Below are positions 1 through 10,700 of a stretch of 64,000 nucleotides of DNA, in pieces. The DNA is taken from positions 124,001-188,000 of the forward strand of contig JAKAKR010000008.1 in assembly GCA_021813435.1 (NCBI GenBank), written 5' to 3'. Source of the DNA: Nanobdellota archaeon. GTDB taxonomy: Archaea > Nanobdellota > Nanobdellia > Woesearchaeales > UBA9642. Each line of letters opens with the position of its first letter. The first letter of the stretch is position 1. The position numbers and the translations under genes were made by a program. The notes under the pieces are model-generated. The model did not search any database and was not told the DNA's origin. It saw only the letters and a list, made by a program, of their open reading frames with translations.

Positions 1-101
1 TCAATAAGGATCCCCTTATTCTTATAGCTCAAAAATATCCCTGATACATTGCGATCCTTTGTTGGCACCATGCAGCTTGTTCCTAAGAATGTGAGTTCCA
101 T
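1..101 (-). CDS. rnz: Ribonuclease Z, N-terminal part (runs off the window)
   Basis: Only the first 33 residues are in the window. They begin MELTFLGTS, followed by VPTKDRNVSG and a hydrophobic strand ending GILID. This is the typical start of archaeal and bacterial RNase Z, a metallo-beta-lactamase-fold endonuclease that cuts the 3' trailer from pre-tRNA. The metal-binding HxHxDH motif would lie beyond the left edge. The ATG at 99-101 has no Shine-Dalgarno, but a TATA box lies 21-30 bp upstream, so the transcript is probably leaderless. The window also holds two tRNA-Leu genes with unusual 3' trailers (62.3 and 63.4 kb), which would be substrates of this enzyme. Confidence 0.8.
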   Translation of the reverse strand, partial: MELTFLGTSCMVPTKDRNVSGIFLSYKNKGILI

Positions 102-121
102 GCCCTCTGGAGGGATGGATG

Positions 122-131
122 GTTTATAAAT
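122..131 (-). promoter_or_regulatory. TATA box of rnz
   Basis: On the minus strand the sequence reads AATTTATAAACC. It is about 21-30 bp before the rnz ATG, the distance at which an archaeal TATA box puts transcription start on or next to the start codon. Confidence 0.55.
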
Positions 132-145
132 TTTTACGCGAAATT

Positions 146-2008
146 TTATGTGAAATACCCTTCAATATTCTTCTTCATTTCTGCGATGCTGCGTGAACCT
201 CTGATGGTTGCCGCAAGTTCTTTATCCGTAAATACTCCTTCAACCCAATTTGCAAAATCATTACGCCCCTGTTGCGTGTGATAATTGAATGTATCCAGAT
301 CATTCTTTTCCAGATGCCGCGCCAGATCCTTGATAGAATGCAATACTTCGCCATTCTTGAGATAGAATGCCTTCTGTCCATCAATGATACGCTCAAAGAG
401 TTCCTGTCGTTTCAGCGCAGTCGCGTTCTTTTGCAAGGTCGGCGCAGCCGGCCGTACAGGCGAATCTATTGCTGCGGCAGGCGATGTTTTGGGTACAGTG
501 ATACTAACAGTGCTTGATGTTGTTGCGCTTGCTGTAGTTTGCGTGCTGATTTTTGTAAGAGGCGGAGCGATCGGTTTTGCAGTTTCTTTTGGTCTCTCAC
601 TCTCTGCAACACTCTTTTTGTTCTCTATGGTATGTCCTTCTTTATTTTGCAGCACTGACGTATGTTTAATGAAATGTTCATGCTCTTGCGCGCTGATGAA
701 ACCGCGTTGATGCAAGGTGTTAAGAATCGCAATCCGCTCGTCCTCACTAATCTTTGCTCTGCGCGCTTGTCTTTGGTGTATTCCTTGCGCCTGTCGCATC
801 TTCCATGTCCTGAGATTTTCGCGGACCTTTGAGTAATACATCTCTTCCCTGCTCTTACGCAATAAGACTATGACTCCGATGCCGGCAAGAATGATGACAA
901 TGATAAGGAACACATATTTCCAATTGTTGGTGACGATCTCAACAGGGATATGGAGCGGCTGCTCGACCAGATGATATTTCTCGTTAAGAATTGTGAATTG
1001 CACGTTTTTGGTCTGTGATTCAGTATCTGCAGATCCCTGTACAGTAAGCGTATAATACCCATTCTCAAGATTCGGAGGCAATCGCAGGGTCGTTGCAGTG
1101 ATCGTGTCATTGCTGCCGATAGTTTTTTCGCTGCTGCTCACTACCCTTCCATCAGGCGCGCGGACCGTGTACTTGAGCGTGATATTTTTTCCTGCAAGGA
1201 CATCTTTGAGTTGCGTCGTCGTATTCAGATAGAGTTCATTGTTGATTGCCTTGATATCAGTATTGACACTGACGTCAAAATCAATCTTTGGCTTTTTGAT
1301 CCCTGCAACATTGACCACAGTCGTGATATTTCTCGTGTACTCCTTTCCTGCAATTGACGTCGTGAGAACATATGTTCCTTCAGCGACACCGACAGTATTA
1401 AAGAAGAGCGTGATGTCCATGGTCTTTCCTGCAATGGCCTTTATACTATCAACATCACTATACACCAGCGTCTTGCGTTGCGTATACCCTTCAGGATAGA
1501 TGATGGTGATTGTATACGTTTCATCGGATTGTGCAGTAAGGTGAATGACCTTTGTACCAGTATCCCCTGAAGTCAGATCCATTTTGACGAGTGCGTCAGG
1601 AACAATGAAATACCCTTGCGGATACGTCGATGATGTTGATGATGGCGCCATCCCGCCCCCACCTCCACCTCCTGATCCGCCGCCCCCACCAGAGCTACTG
1701 CTTGATCCTCCGCTGCTTGGAGGACAGGCGATAGAAAGCGTCGGCATAGTGCGCGTATTCCCACATGCACTGGCATCAATACAGTCTCTGACGCCGCATG
1801 TTCCCTGCGAGTAATTCGTACAATACCATGCGGGAGTGCAGATATTGATCTGGATGTCAAATCCTCCGGCAAGAACCGGATGCGAAACAGTGAGCAGCGC
1901 CATAAATACTGCGCTTGCAAGAATGAGTGCCACTTCGACGAGTACATGTGGCGTACCTACTCCTGCACCTTGCAGGCGCGTGTTTGTGTAAGGTGGCGTT
2001 TTGCTCAT
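146..2008 (-). CDS. Membrane-anchored surface protein, Gly/Ser linker, C-terminal DUF5752-like cytoplasmic domain
   Basis: The 620-residue protein has an N-terminal hydrophobic segment (about residues 24-47), a Cys-rich stretch (about 55-95), and a Ser/Gly linker with long glycine runs (about 97-120). Beta-sandwich ectodomains with N-x-S/T sites follow (about 130-345). A second transmembrane helix lies near 365-385, and then a basic cytoplasmic tail. The last 85 residues, with FYLKNGEVLHS, NDFANWVEGVF and LAATIRGS, look like the archaeal DUF5752-type domain; this family call is from memory. It follows a similar anchored protein by 37 bp, so the two are probably cotranscribed. No Shine-Dalgarno is seen at the ATG. 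The topology suggests a cell-surface sensor or anchor; the function is unknown. Confidence 0.75.
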   Translation of the reverse strand: MSKTPPYTNTRLQGAGVGTPHVLVEVALILASAVFMALLTVSHPVLAGGFDIQINICTPAWYCTNYSQGTCGVRDCIDASACGNTRTMPTLSIACPPSSGGSSSSSGGGGGSGGGGGGGMAPSSTSSTYPQGYFIVPDALVKMDLTSGDTGTKVIHLTAQSDETYTITIIYPEGYTQRKTLVYSDVDSIKAIAGKTMDITLFFNTVGVAEGTYVLTTSIAGKEYTRNITTVVNVAGIKKPKIDFDVSVNTDIKAINNELYLNTTTQLKDVLAGKNITLKYTVRAPDGRVVSSSEKTIGSNDTITATTLRLPPNLENGYYTLTVQGSADTESQTKNVQFTILNEKYHLVEQPLHIPVEIVTNNWKYVFLIIVIILAGIGVIVLLRKSREEMYYSKVRENLRTWKMRQAQGIHQRQARRAKISEDERIAILNTLHQRGFISAQEHEHFIKHTSVLQNKEGHTIENKKSVAESERPKETAKPIAPPLTKISTQTTASATTSSTVSITVPKTSPAAAIDSPVRPAAPTLQKNATALKRQELFERIIDGQKAFYLKNGEVLHSIKDLARHLEKNDLDTFNYHTQQGRNDFANWVEGVFTDKELAATIRGSRSIAEMKKNIEGYFT

Positions 2009-2045
2009 GTGATTTTTTTTGAAAGAGTTGATTGCGTCTTTCGCA

Positions 2046-2894
2046 TTATTTTCTTAATATATCAAGCATATCCTCTTTTGTTTTTACTGTAAATACTTTT
2101 TGACTGAGGAATTTCTCGTTGAGCTCCATAAATTTTTCTGCACAGAGTGTGCGGATCTCTGGAAGATTGAACGCATTCTCCGGAATCGTTGCAATGAGTT
2201 CAGTGATGTCCTCGACTGATGTGCAGGCGCTGATCGTCATGCGTGCCGGTGGTCCTTCTTCAATCTTTGTCGAGGGTTCAAGCGCTCCGGCAATGCCCTT
2301 CGATATCCTCCAGAGGCGCAGGATAATGACGAATGCTACGGCAAGGATGATGAGTCCGACAATGACATAGACTGCAATCATGAATCCTGCGTTATGCCTT
2401 CGCTCCCAAATCCGCATTTTCTCATAGAGTGTAAGGGTCTGGCCCTGTCCGTTCTTGTCCACGATAAGTACTGTGAGTGACCGCTGGATCTGCACGACCA
2501 TTGGTACTTGTCCACTCAGGTTAAGCAGGGGCCGCGCAGAGAATTGCAGCGTATACCGTTCTCCTTTGATGGCGTCATCCGGAGCGATGATCTCGAATAC
2601 AAAAGGATTATTATATGTCTTTGGTCGTAAGGTGGTATTGCCGCTGATGAGTTGCGCAATATCCTTGTCTGCAGTGTAATTGAATGCAACGTCGAATAGG
2701 ATATCATCATTATTCTGGAGGTTCACCGTATATGTATAATGTTGTCCTGGCTCGAGCTTGAGAGTATCATTTTCCAGGTATGGCGTCGATACACCGAACG
2801 CAGTCGCGTATCCTGCAAGCATGAGGGTTAGTATGGTCACAAGCATGAACAACTCGAGAATATGACTATCTATCACACCCCTCTTTATTCCCAT
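2046..2894 (-). CDS. Membrane-anchored beta-sandwich surface protein
   Basis: The 282-residue protein has an N-terminal signal or anchor helix (about 14-32), an extracellular domain of about 130 residues resembling a COG1470/NEW3-type beta-sandwich (LEPGQHYTYTVNLQNNDD), a strong transmembrane helix (about 172-195), and a cytoplasmic domain of about 85 residues. A TATA-like element (TTTATTAAT) 23-32 bp before the ATG suggests a leaderless mRNA. It has the same topology as the next gene downstream (146-2008), so the two may form one surface complex. No enzyme motif is visible. The ORF is certain; the role is not. Confidence 0.75.
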   Translation of the reverse strand: MGIKRGVIDSHILELFMLVTILTLMLAGYATAFGVSTPYLENDTLKLEPGQHYTYTVNLQNNDDILFDVAFNYTADKDIAQLISGNTTLRPKTYNNPFVFEIIAPDDAIKGERYTLQFSARPLLNLSGQVPMVVQIQRSLTVLIVDKNGQGQTLTLYEKMRIWERRHNAGFMIAVYVIVGLIILAVAFVIILRLWRISKGIAGALEPSTKIEEGPPARMTISACTSVEDITELIATIPENAFNLPEIRTLCAEKFMELNEKFLSQKVFTVKTKEDMLDILRK

Positions 2895-3091
2895 AATCGC
2901 TTCAGGGGTTTTTTATTAATAAACGTTTCGGATTGTCGCGATTTTTTTTAGAGCATTGGTCTGGGCAACGAACATCTGTTGATGTTATCTGTGGATGCGC
3001 ACGCTCCCTTATTAGAATCCGGAATGGATAGTATGAGAATATATCCGAGAATAAAAAAAGGAATAGGAAAAGAAAAAATTATTCCTGCGGT

Positions 3092-3934
3092 TTACGACAT
3101 CGTCACAACCCATGGTTGTACTGACGTGTATGTTCCGTTCGGTGTTCCCTGAGGGATGCTGAGGAATACATACAGGTTCTGTGTCCCATTCACTGCAAGT
3201 GATGCTCCCGGGATGACAGTCATGGTGTTGTTTGCAAGCGCGACTCCTGCGCTATTTGCTGTTGCGTTTGCATTGAAGTTTGCAGCGCCGATGGTATTGG
3301 ATCCTGATGCGATATCGTATGCTGTGAGGTTCATGCTGTTGAACTGTCCATTACCGATGTTGATGACGTTCTGCGGCGCGTTTGATGCAGCGACATTAGT
3401 ATCTCCTGGACTTCCGCTAAATGTCAATGATGACTTATTGATGGAGATTCCGTATGTTGTTCCCATGCTGAATGTCTGCGTGAGGTTTTCGGCGTATGCA
3501 CTTGCACCGTCGACGATTGATGCGTTGATGGTCCATGTTCCGGGCAGATCATAGTATTGTATAGTGACGTTGCAGGAGAACATGCGCTGTGTTGTTCCGC
3601 TGGAGACTGTCCAGCAGGTGTGCGAAGTACGTGAGACAGCGCTCTGATTGATAATGACCTTTGCGTTTGATGGATCGATGTCTGCAACACCGTTTGCATC
3701 TGTTGCATTAAATGAGATAGTGATGTCTTTTGTTGTTCCTGCAGCAGGGCTGTCTGATTGTCCTGCAGCGACATAATTGACTACGGGTTGGCTGTTTGCA
3801 ATAGTGAGCGAAACATTGAATGTTCCTGTACTTGCCGCATATGTTTGTAGAATGTTTGGCAGTGTTATTGCGGCGACGATCGCAATCAACACAATCGGTG
3901 CAAGAATAAAGAGTCGCATGCTGCTTTTTTTCAT
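3092..3934 (-). CDS. Secreted protein, standalone paralog of the giant surface protein's C-terminal domain
   Basis: The 280-residue protein has a signal peptide (about 1-33). The rest aligns along its length with the last 240 or so residues of the giant protein at 4708-15915. Shared landmarks are a strand with ISFNATDANG against INFTVNDPDG, a CNVTIQYYDLPGTW block against CNLTLNYYDPAGSW, SxYAENxTxTF against GAYTENTTTTF, and IGAANFN against IGAANFS. It is rich in N-x-S/T sequons and has no C-terminal membrane helix. A GAGG Shine-Dalgarno lies 9-12 bp before the ATG. It is divergent from the giant gene's operon and may be a subunit, cap or competitor of it; that role is inference. Confidence 0.8.
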   Translation of the reverse strand: MKKSSMRLFILAPIVLIAIVAAITLPNILQTYAASTGTFNVSLTIANSQPVVNYVAAGQSDSPAAGTTKDITISFNATDANGVADIDPSNAKVIINQSAVSRTSHTCWTVSSGTTQRMFSCNVTIQYYDLPGTWTINASIVDGASAYAENLTQTFSMGTTYGISINKSSLTFSGSPGDTNVAASNAPQNVINIGNGQFNSMNLTAYDIASGSNTIGAANFNANATANSAGVALANNTMTVIPGASLAVNGTQNLYVFLSIPQGTPNGTYTSVQPWVVTMS

Positions 3935-4154
3935 TTTTATCCTCGAGGTTTTTGCTGCAGTTTACACAATGTACTTTTTAGTATACTAGTATATTATTAA
4001 ATAGTGTCACTTATATAAATACTTTTCGTTTAGTCCTTCTTTTGGGCTCTTTGTAGCAAACTTTATAAACATCTTTCTTAAAAGATATATTAAAATCTTA
4101 CATAATATATATCTTATCATGGATACACGCCAAATCGCCCCAACTTAAATCACC
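3935..4154. promoter_or_regulatory. Divergent promoter region with palindrome TAGTATACTA
   Basis: This AT-rich spacer holds a minus-strand TATA-like element near 4009-4018 (TTTATATAAG) for the 280-residue secreted protein and a plus-strand TATA box near 4061-4070 (CTTTATAAAC) for the HTH/giant operon. A perfect 10-bp palindrome TAGTATACTA at 3979-3988 runs directly into a related half-copy (TAGTATATTA), as expected for an operator. The HTH protein encoded next door is the obvious candidate ligand. Confidence 0.5.
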
Positions 4155-4721
4155 TTGATTGTAAAACCCCGACGGGAGGATCGCGAAGATGGGGGTGGCT
4201 TATTCGAAGAACTCGTCTATAACTATCTTTCTTCACGTCTCAATCTTTCCAAAGAGGAGATTCTTAAACTTGCCGCAAAAAAACAGGAACTTGCAAACGG
4301 AATACCCGTCGATATCCTTTGCGACAACGTACTCTCAAGTCTTGAGGCCATCGTCAAGTACTTGCGGGAAAACAAAAACTATTCCTATGCGCGTATCGCG
4401 TTAATTCTCCGGCGTAATCCTAAGACACTTGCAGTATCTTATGCGGTCGCAAAACGGAAAAAGCCTTTACCGTTTGCTGCAACAGTAGAATTCTCAAAAG
4501 TGCGCATCCCGTTTAGCGCATTTGACGTGCCGCTCAGCATCCTCGAATCCATCTGTTCATATCTCAAATCACAAGGGCATTCAAATGCAGAGATTGCGCG
4601 ATTGCTCTGCAAAGATCAAAAGACTATCTGGACAGTTTGCAAACGCGCTGAACAGAAGTTATCGCAAAAATCGACTACGTATTCTGGAGGAGAAGAGTCA
4701 TCAAACCATGAATACTATTGA
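4155..4721 (+). CDS. Tandem helix-turn-helix DNA-binding protein
   Basis: The 188-residue protein contains an internal duplication: LSSLEAIVKYLRENKNYSYA with RIALILRRNPKTLAVSYAVAKR, and LSILESICSYLKSQGHSNA with EIARLLCKDQKTIWTVCKRAEQ. Each half looks like a sigma-region-4 or HTH_23-type helix-turn-helix. The TTG at 4155 is the first in-frame start after a stop; nine codons beginning with an ATG at 4119 precede that stop in the same frame, so the true 5' end is uncertain. The 3' end overlaps the giant gene by 14 bp, which suggests translational coupling and a role in controlling that gene or the divergent one. Confidence 0.65.
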   Translation: MIVKPRREDREDGGGLFEELVYNYLSSRLNLSKEEILKLAAKKQELANGIPVDILCDNVLSSLEAIVKYLRENKNYSYARIALILRRNPKTLAVSYAVAKRKKPLPFAATVEFSKVRIPFSAFDVPLSILESICSYLKSQGHSNAEIARLLCKDQKTIWTVCKRAEQKLSQKSTTYSGGEESSNHEYY

Positions 4722-7700
4722 TATAACTAGCGAAGTACAAATGCCGCAGACGCGGAAAGCCAAGCTACTTGGCGCGCTCCTCTTATGTGTTATCGCCCTG
4801 GGATTATTCCTTTATGCATTCACGCCGGTATTCACTGGTCATACGGTGTTCGAGCAGACTGTACAGTTAACACTGAATAAAAATTATAGTGCAACACGTG
4901 AGGACTCACTCAATATTACACAGTCATTGAAGAGCTTAAGAATCAGCGGATCAATCATCGGCGAAGGGAATGCAACAATCTGGCTCAAGACGAGTTCAGG
5001 AGTGCAGTATAAAATCTATGATACACGAGAAATTCCGGCGCATTCTCCTGGTAGCAATTTAATCACTGGTCAAGTAATTGGCGAGAATAACAGTAACGAA
5101 ACCATTAATGATACGAGTAATCTCACCGCTTTCATCAATGATACTTCGACAATAGACAATACTACGATTAACGACACCCGCTTCAGAAATGATACGGCTC
5201 CTATTCATGAGCGTATCATTGATTCTAATTTTACCCATGAAACAATCGTGAGTAATATGACTGTGCCTGCAGAGAGCTTTACGATAGATAATACAACCCA
5301 TAGTGGCGCAGCAAATATTACTGAAAATCTCACTGAGAATACGACGACGAACATCACGGCAATTATGACTGAGAATATCACGACAATGGAAAACACCACG
5401 ACCACAGAAAATATGACGAAACATCAAGCATTACCTCCAGAGACCAGCGGATCTTTGGAAGCTTTAACACCACCGGCAGAAAATATCACAAACATCACCC
5501 GAAATATGACAAAAAATGTTACATTATCGGTTATTGAATCAAGGACATTCAGCGATGTATGTCTTGAGACCTGCGCGCTTTCCGGCGTTGAACCCACTTA
5601 TACGATATATATAGAAATTGATGGAAATGCAACACTTACGCTTAATACACTCCACTATACTTATGAAGAATCAATAGTCCAAACGAAACCTATTGAAAAT
5701 ATTACTGTAGTAGGAACGGCGAGTATCAATCTCTCAGAATACTTTACTGGTCAAAAGTTGATTTATGATATCACGACGCTCAAAAATAGCAATGTGTCAA
5801 TCGCTCACGGAATATTAACACTTACTGCTCTCATGAATGGCACGGAGACTGCCAAAATCTATGCAGTAAGCGGAAATAGCATGCTCGAATCTAATGCGTT
5901 TATAATCAGGAGCAGCACACTTGAAACGACGGAAATAACAGATACTATTGATATTGAAGATAATTTGACGAAAGATTTATTAAAGGACAAATTCAAGAAA
6001 CTCGACTTCTCTAAGGTCATAAAGCGGCTTGACAAGATAAAGAACACCACTGCATCGTATGATATCGAGTTCACGCCAAAACAGAAATCTCCTAACAAAG
6101 TAAAAATTGCCGAATTAAAGAACATCAGTACATTAGAATCAATAGATTTTATTGATTACAAACAGCATAAACAATCAAAGGTCATGACTGATGTTGTTGT
6201 CATTAATGCGCTCAATATTACGAATGCGACGATCATCCTTAAGAAATCTGGTCAGGTGAATGCCATTGCGCGCTGTGACAATTATACGATTGCAACTGCT
6301 ACCTGTGCGCAATGGGTTATTACTGCTATCCCTTTCATTGATCATGGCGATTCCATAGAATTTACGGTGACACATTTCTCTGCATACGGCGGAATCATCG
6401 AGATCACCAAAGCAGAGCATCTTGATGAGAACAGGACATTCATTGCAGACATCTATAATGAGACGCAAGCGCTTGATAATGTATGGTCAGAGCCAATTTA
6501 TACTCATGAATACGTGCGCGTGATGTTTAAACAGAACCTCACTGCAACAAATGATATCACGGTATATGTACGTAATGTACTTCAAGCAAATACGCGCATT
6601 GCAGTCTATGAAAAGGATAGTGCACAAATTATTGCGCTGTTCCCATCAATCAATGAGACAAAATATTATACGGCATATCTTTCCAATCTTACACAGCCAC
6701 AAGCAGTGTTTGACCTTCGAATAGTCAATGCAGATAATGACTCTCATGCATATCTGGAATTTGATCATATTGTTGATCCTACTTATACGATGACGAGTAA
6801 TAGCGCTAGTGTTTCAGCGACAAATATCTCGACAGGTTCACGCCTGAATGTGAGTGTGAATGTGACTGTAGATAGTAATAAAGGTGTATGGAGTATGTAT
6901 ATTAATTCCTCTCTTATTACTGGCGGTAGTGCTCTTCGTGTTGATGGGAGCTGCACTGGCTCAGATTCCTGGAAGGTTGTTCGCTTTATTGAGGACGGAG
7001 TCATATGTGCGACAGGAAGTGCATCATCGAATCTTTCGGCAGGAATGCTTTATTGTGATGGTGCGGCGGGAACTGCAATTGAGAAATTTGAAGTTGAAGC
7101 ATGCAGCGGGGCAAATTTTGGCGACCCCTATACGTTTTATTCTGATTGTCAAGGTAACAGCGGTAGTGATGCCTGTGCAGGATTTGGTGACGCAACGAGC
7201 GCCGTATCGCTTTATGGACCTCCACTCATCAACTCTTCACGTATGAGTCCAACAACTGCATACACTATAAGTACGCTTCAAGGATATTGCAATGCAACAG
7301 AAGGCGACGGACAAACGGTAAAATATTATTATATTTGGTATTTGAATGGCGCGCAGAATACGACAGGAAGTACGTCGAGTAATTATACGCAAGGGTTAGA
7401 AATTAATGTTGCGAACGTGAGCAGTTCTCTTCTGGCTATAGGCCAGAATTGGACATTCGCCTGTCTTGGCAGCGACGGGACAAATAGTTCATGGTTAAAT
7501 AGTTCAACGATTACCATTCAGAGTCTCGCACCACTCATGAATTCTTCTCGTATTTCTCCGTTGATCGCATATGCGAATGATACGCTCCTCGGTTATTGTA
7601 ATGCAACTAGCCCTGCAGGATTGAATGTTTCATATAATTGGAAATGGTATCTGAACGGCATCCAGAATACTACCGGAACAACAACGAGCAACTACACGCA

Positions 7701-10700
7701 AGGATTGGAAATTAATGTTGCGAATGTTTCAAGCAGTCAACTTGCTGCAGGACAAAACTGGGCGTTGAGTTGTTTAGCAAGCGACGGAAATCTCAATAGT
7801 ACATGGATGAATAGTACAACACTCAGTATTATTACACCTCCGACAATAAACTCTTCACGCATGACTCCTTCCACACCACAGGATAATGATGTCCTTTTTG
7901 GTTATTGTAACGCGACAGCAAACAATGGTACGCTTTTATATTATAATTATATGTGGTATGTTAATGGTGTTGCAAACACTACAGGCACTTTATTCAAAGA
8001 GGGGAGTATCTCTGCAGGCAACTATCATACGTGTGGTATTCGTGCTAATGATTCTCGCGTCATGTGTTGGGGGAAGAATACTGAAGGGGAATTAGGGGAT
8101 GGTACCACAAGTGATAAATATACTCCTACATTGATTAATGACTCTTCAGCGTATCTTATGGTTTCAGCATCGCATACGCATACCTGTGCTATTCGTGCTA
8201 ATGATTCTCGTGTCTTATGCTGGGGTGGAAATGTCGATGGTGAGATAGGAGACGGCACAACAACATCTCCGCGATTAAATCCCACACTTGCTAATGCCTC
8301 TTATGGATTTAAATATATCTCTACAGGCATTTATGATACCTGTGCTATTCGTGCTAATGATTCTCGTATGCTTTGTTGGGGCGGTAATACTTACGCTCAA
8401 GTAGGTGATGGTACGGCGGTTAATCCTCGACCAAACCCGACATTAACAAATATTACTGTAGGATTTTTTGCAGCTACAAATGGTGAACGATTCAGTTGTG
8501 GTATTCGTATTAATGATTCTCGTGTCATGTGTTGGGGCACTAATGGTGAAGGTGAGCTCGGTGATGGTACAATTAGTACACGATTAAATCCGGTTAATAT
8601 TAATGATGCCGCTGCGTATATTGCCATTTCATCAGGACAATATCATACCTGTGCTATTCGTGCTAATGATTCTCGCATGCTTTGTTGGGGGTATAATAAC
8701 TATGGTCAACTGGGCGACGGCACAGGCAATACGCGACTAAACCCCGTGCTTGTTAATGTGTCTTATGGATTCTCTGCAGTGACTACAAATTATTATACTA
8801 CGCTCGGCATTCGTGCTAATGATTCCCGCATTATCGGTTGGGGAACTAATGCACAAGATCAAACAGGCGATGGTACACAAGTTACTCCCCGAGCAAATCC
8901 TGTTCTTGCAAGCGATTCTTCTGCGTTTTCAAGCATTACCTCAGGAAGTGGACACGGATGTGCTGTTCGTATTAATGATTCTCGTGTGTTATGCTGGGGT
9001 TATAATCTATATGGTGAAGTTGGTGACGGAACAACTACCACGCCGAAATTAAGCTTTACATTCATCAACGATTCTTCAGGCTATTTTGCAGGATTTTGGC
9101 AGGGACAAGAACGGCTCGTAGATGTGATTGATTCTACAACCACCACGAACGGACAGACGTGGATGCTCAGTTGTCAAGTAAATGATAGTCAGAATGCAAG
9201 TAATTGGATGAATAGCACTTCAGTATGTATAGGCGGCAATTGCAACATTCCTCCGATTATATTTTCTTCTCGTATTTCTCCGTCGATCGCATATGCGAAT
9301 GATACTTTGCGCGGTTATTGTAACGCGACCGATGTAGATAATAATAATCTCACCTACAATTGGAAGTGGTATCTTAATGGTGTGCAGAATACAACCGGAA
9401 CGACAAATAATTATACTCAAGGTTTAGACGCAAATGTTGCGGATATCTCTTCTGGAAATCTTTCTATTGGTCAGAACTGGACGCTTTCCTGTCAGGCAAA
9501 TGATGGAACCACAAATAGTTCGTGGCTGAATAGCAGTGTAATAGTGATTAATGCACCGTATGGTTCTTTGAGTGTTGCAATCACTGCGCCTTCGACAGAT
9601 ATTTCTGTGGATCAGAATTCCACATTCTACTTGAATGCAACAGTAACTTGCACTGGTGCAACTGGCGCAGTCTGCGGGATAGTTTATGCAAATGCGAGGT
9701 ATAATACAAGCAGTGCAACGCCAGATACATTGATTAACACGACGGGTGGCGGAACGCCAGTATATATGATGGGTAATAGAAGTATGTGCTATCAGGAAAG
9801 TGCGAATGTCTCAACTGCTTGCGGCGGTCTTTCTACAGGAACGTACGCAAATGAGTCAACTGCGGGCTGGAATGCTCTTTCAAATCTGACTGATGAAAAT
9901 TGGAGTTCATATGGGTATACTGCCGGATTGGGAGGAGATTCTGCGACACTGTATATAAATTATACAAAACCTTCAGGTAGTTCGAATACGAGCTTATGGC
10001 AAATTGCAAATGGCAATGATACATTTATTAATGTAAGAAATATTTCTTTACCCCAACTCTGTTGGGATTATAGCGCTACAATAATACGCTTAAAAGTGGT
10101 GTCAGGAAATGGTGCTCTTCCATCGGCGGATTATGTGACTTGGAGTTGTTACAATGGCACCGGATATTTCGGACTAAATACAACTACGAGTAACCACTTG
10201 GTTTATGAAGACGCCATGTGGTGGAATATTTCGGGATCATCTAACCCACAAACATCTCCGACGTCATTATCTCAAGGCCAATCGTGGAGTGCGAATTGGA
10301 CTGTTAATGCGACAGGAACCACGGGAACCAGTTACGTAGTGGATGTATTATTCAATAGCAGTTATGGCGCGAGTAATGTTTCAAATAATGACACCGCAAA
10401 TAAACAAATATGCATCGGTAGTTGTAGTTCGAATGCCGCACCGGTGATGAATGCTTCTCGTATCAGCCCGACGAGTCCGAGAATCAACAGCACACTTCTC
10501 GGGTATTGTAATGCGACAGATGGTGATAACGACAATGTGACATATTCGTGGGTTTGGTACAAGAACAGTGTGCAGAATCGCACCGGAATAATGGCGAGTA
10601 ATTATACGCCAAGGATAGAAATTAATGTTGCAAATATCACTGATACATTAACACCGTATGATAATTGGACTTTGTCCTGTCAAGCAAATGATTCAATAAA

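Noticed and set aside
1545-1814. Plus-strand frame with a run of prolines opposite the 146-2008 gene
   Set aside because: The proline run is the complement of the glycine linker; there is no promoter or ribosome site.
4189-4404. A plus-strand gene at ATG 4189, which has a good GGGAGG upstream
   Set aside because: Its product is low-complexity and out of frame with the convincing tandem-HTH protein; the SD-like bases are codons of that gene.
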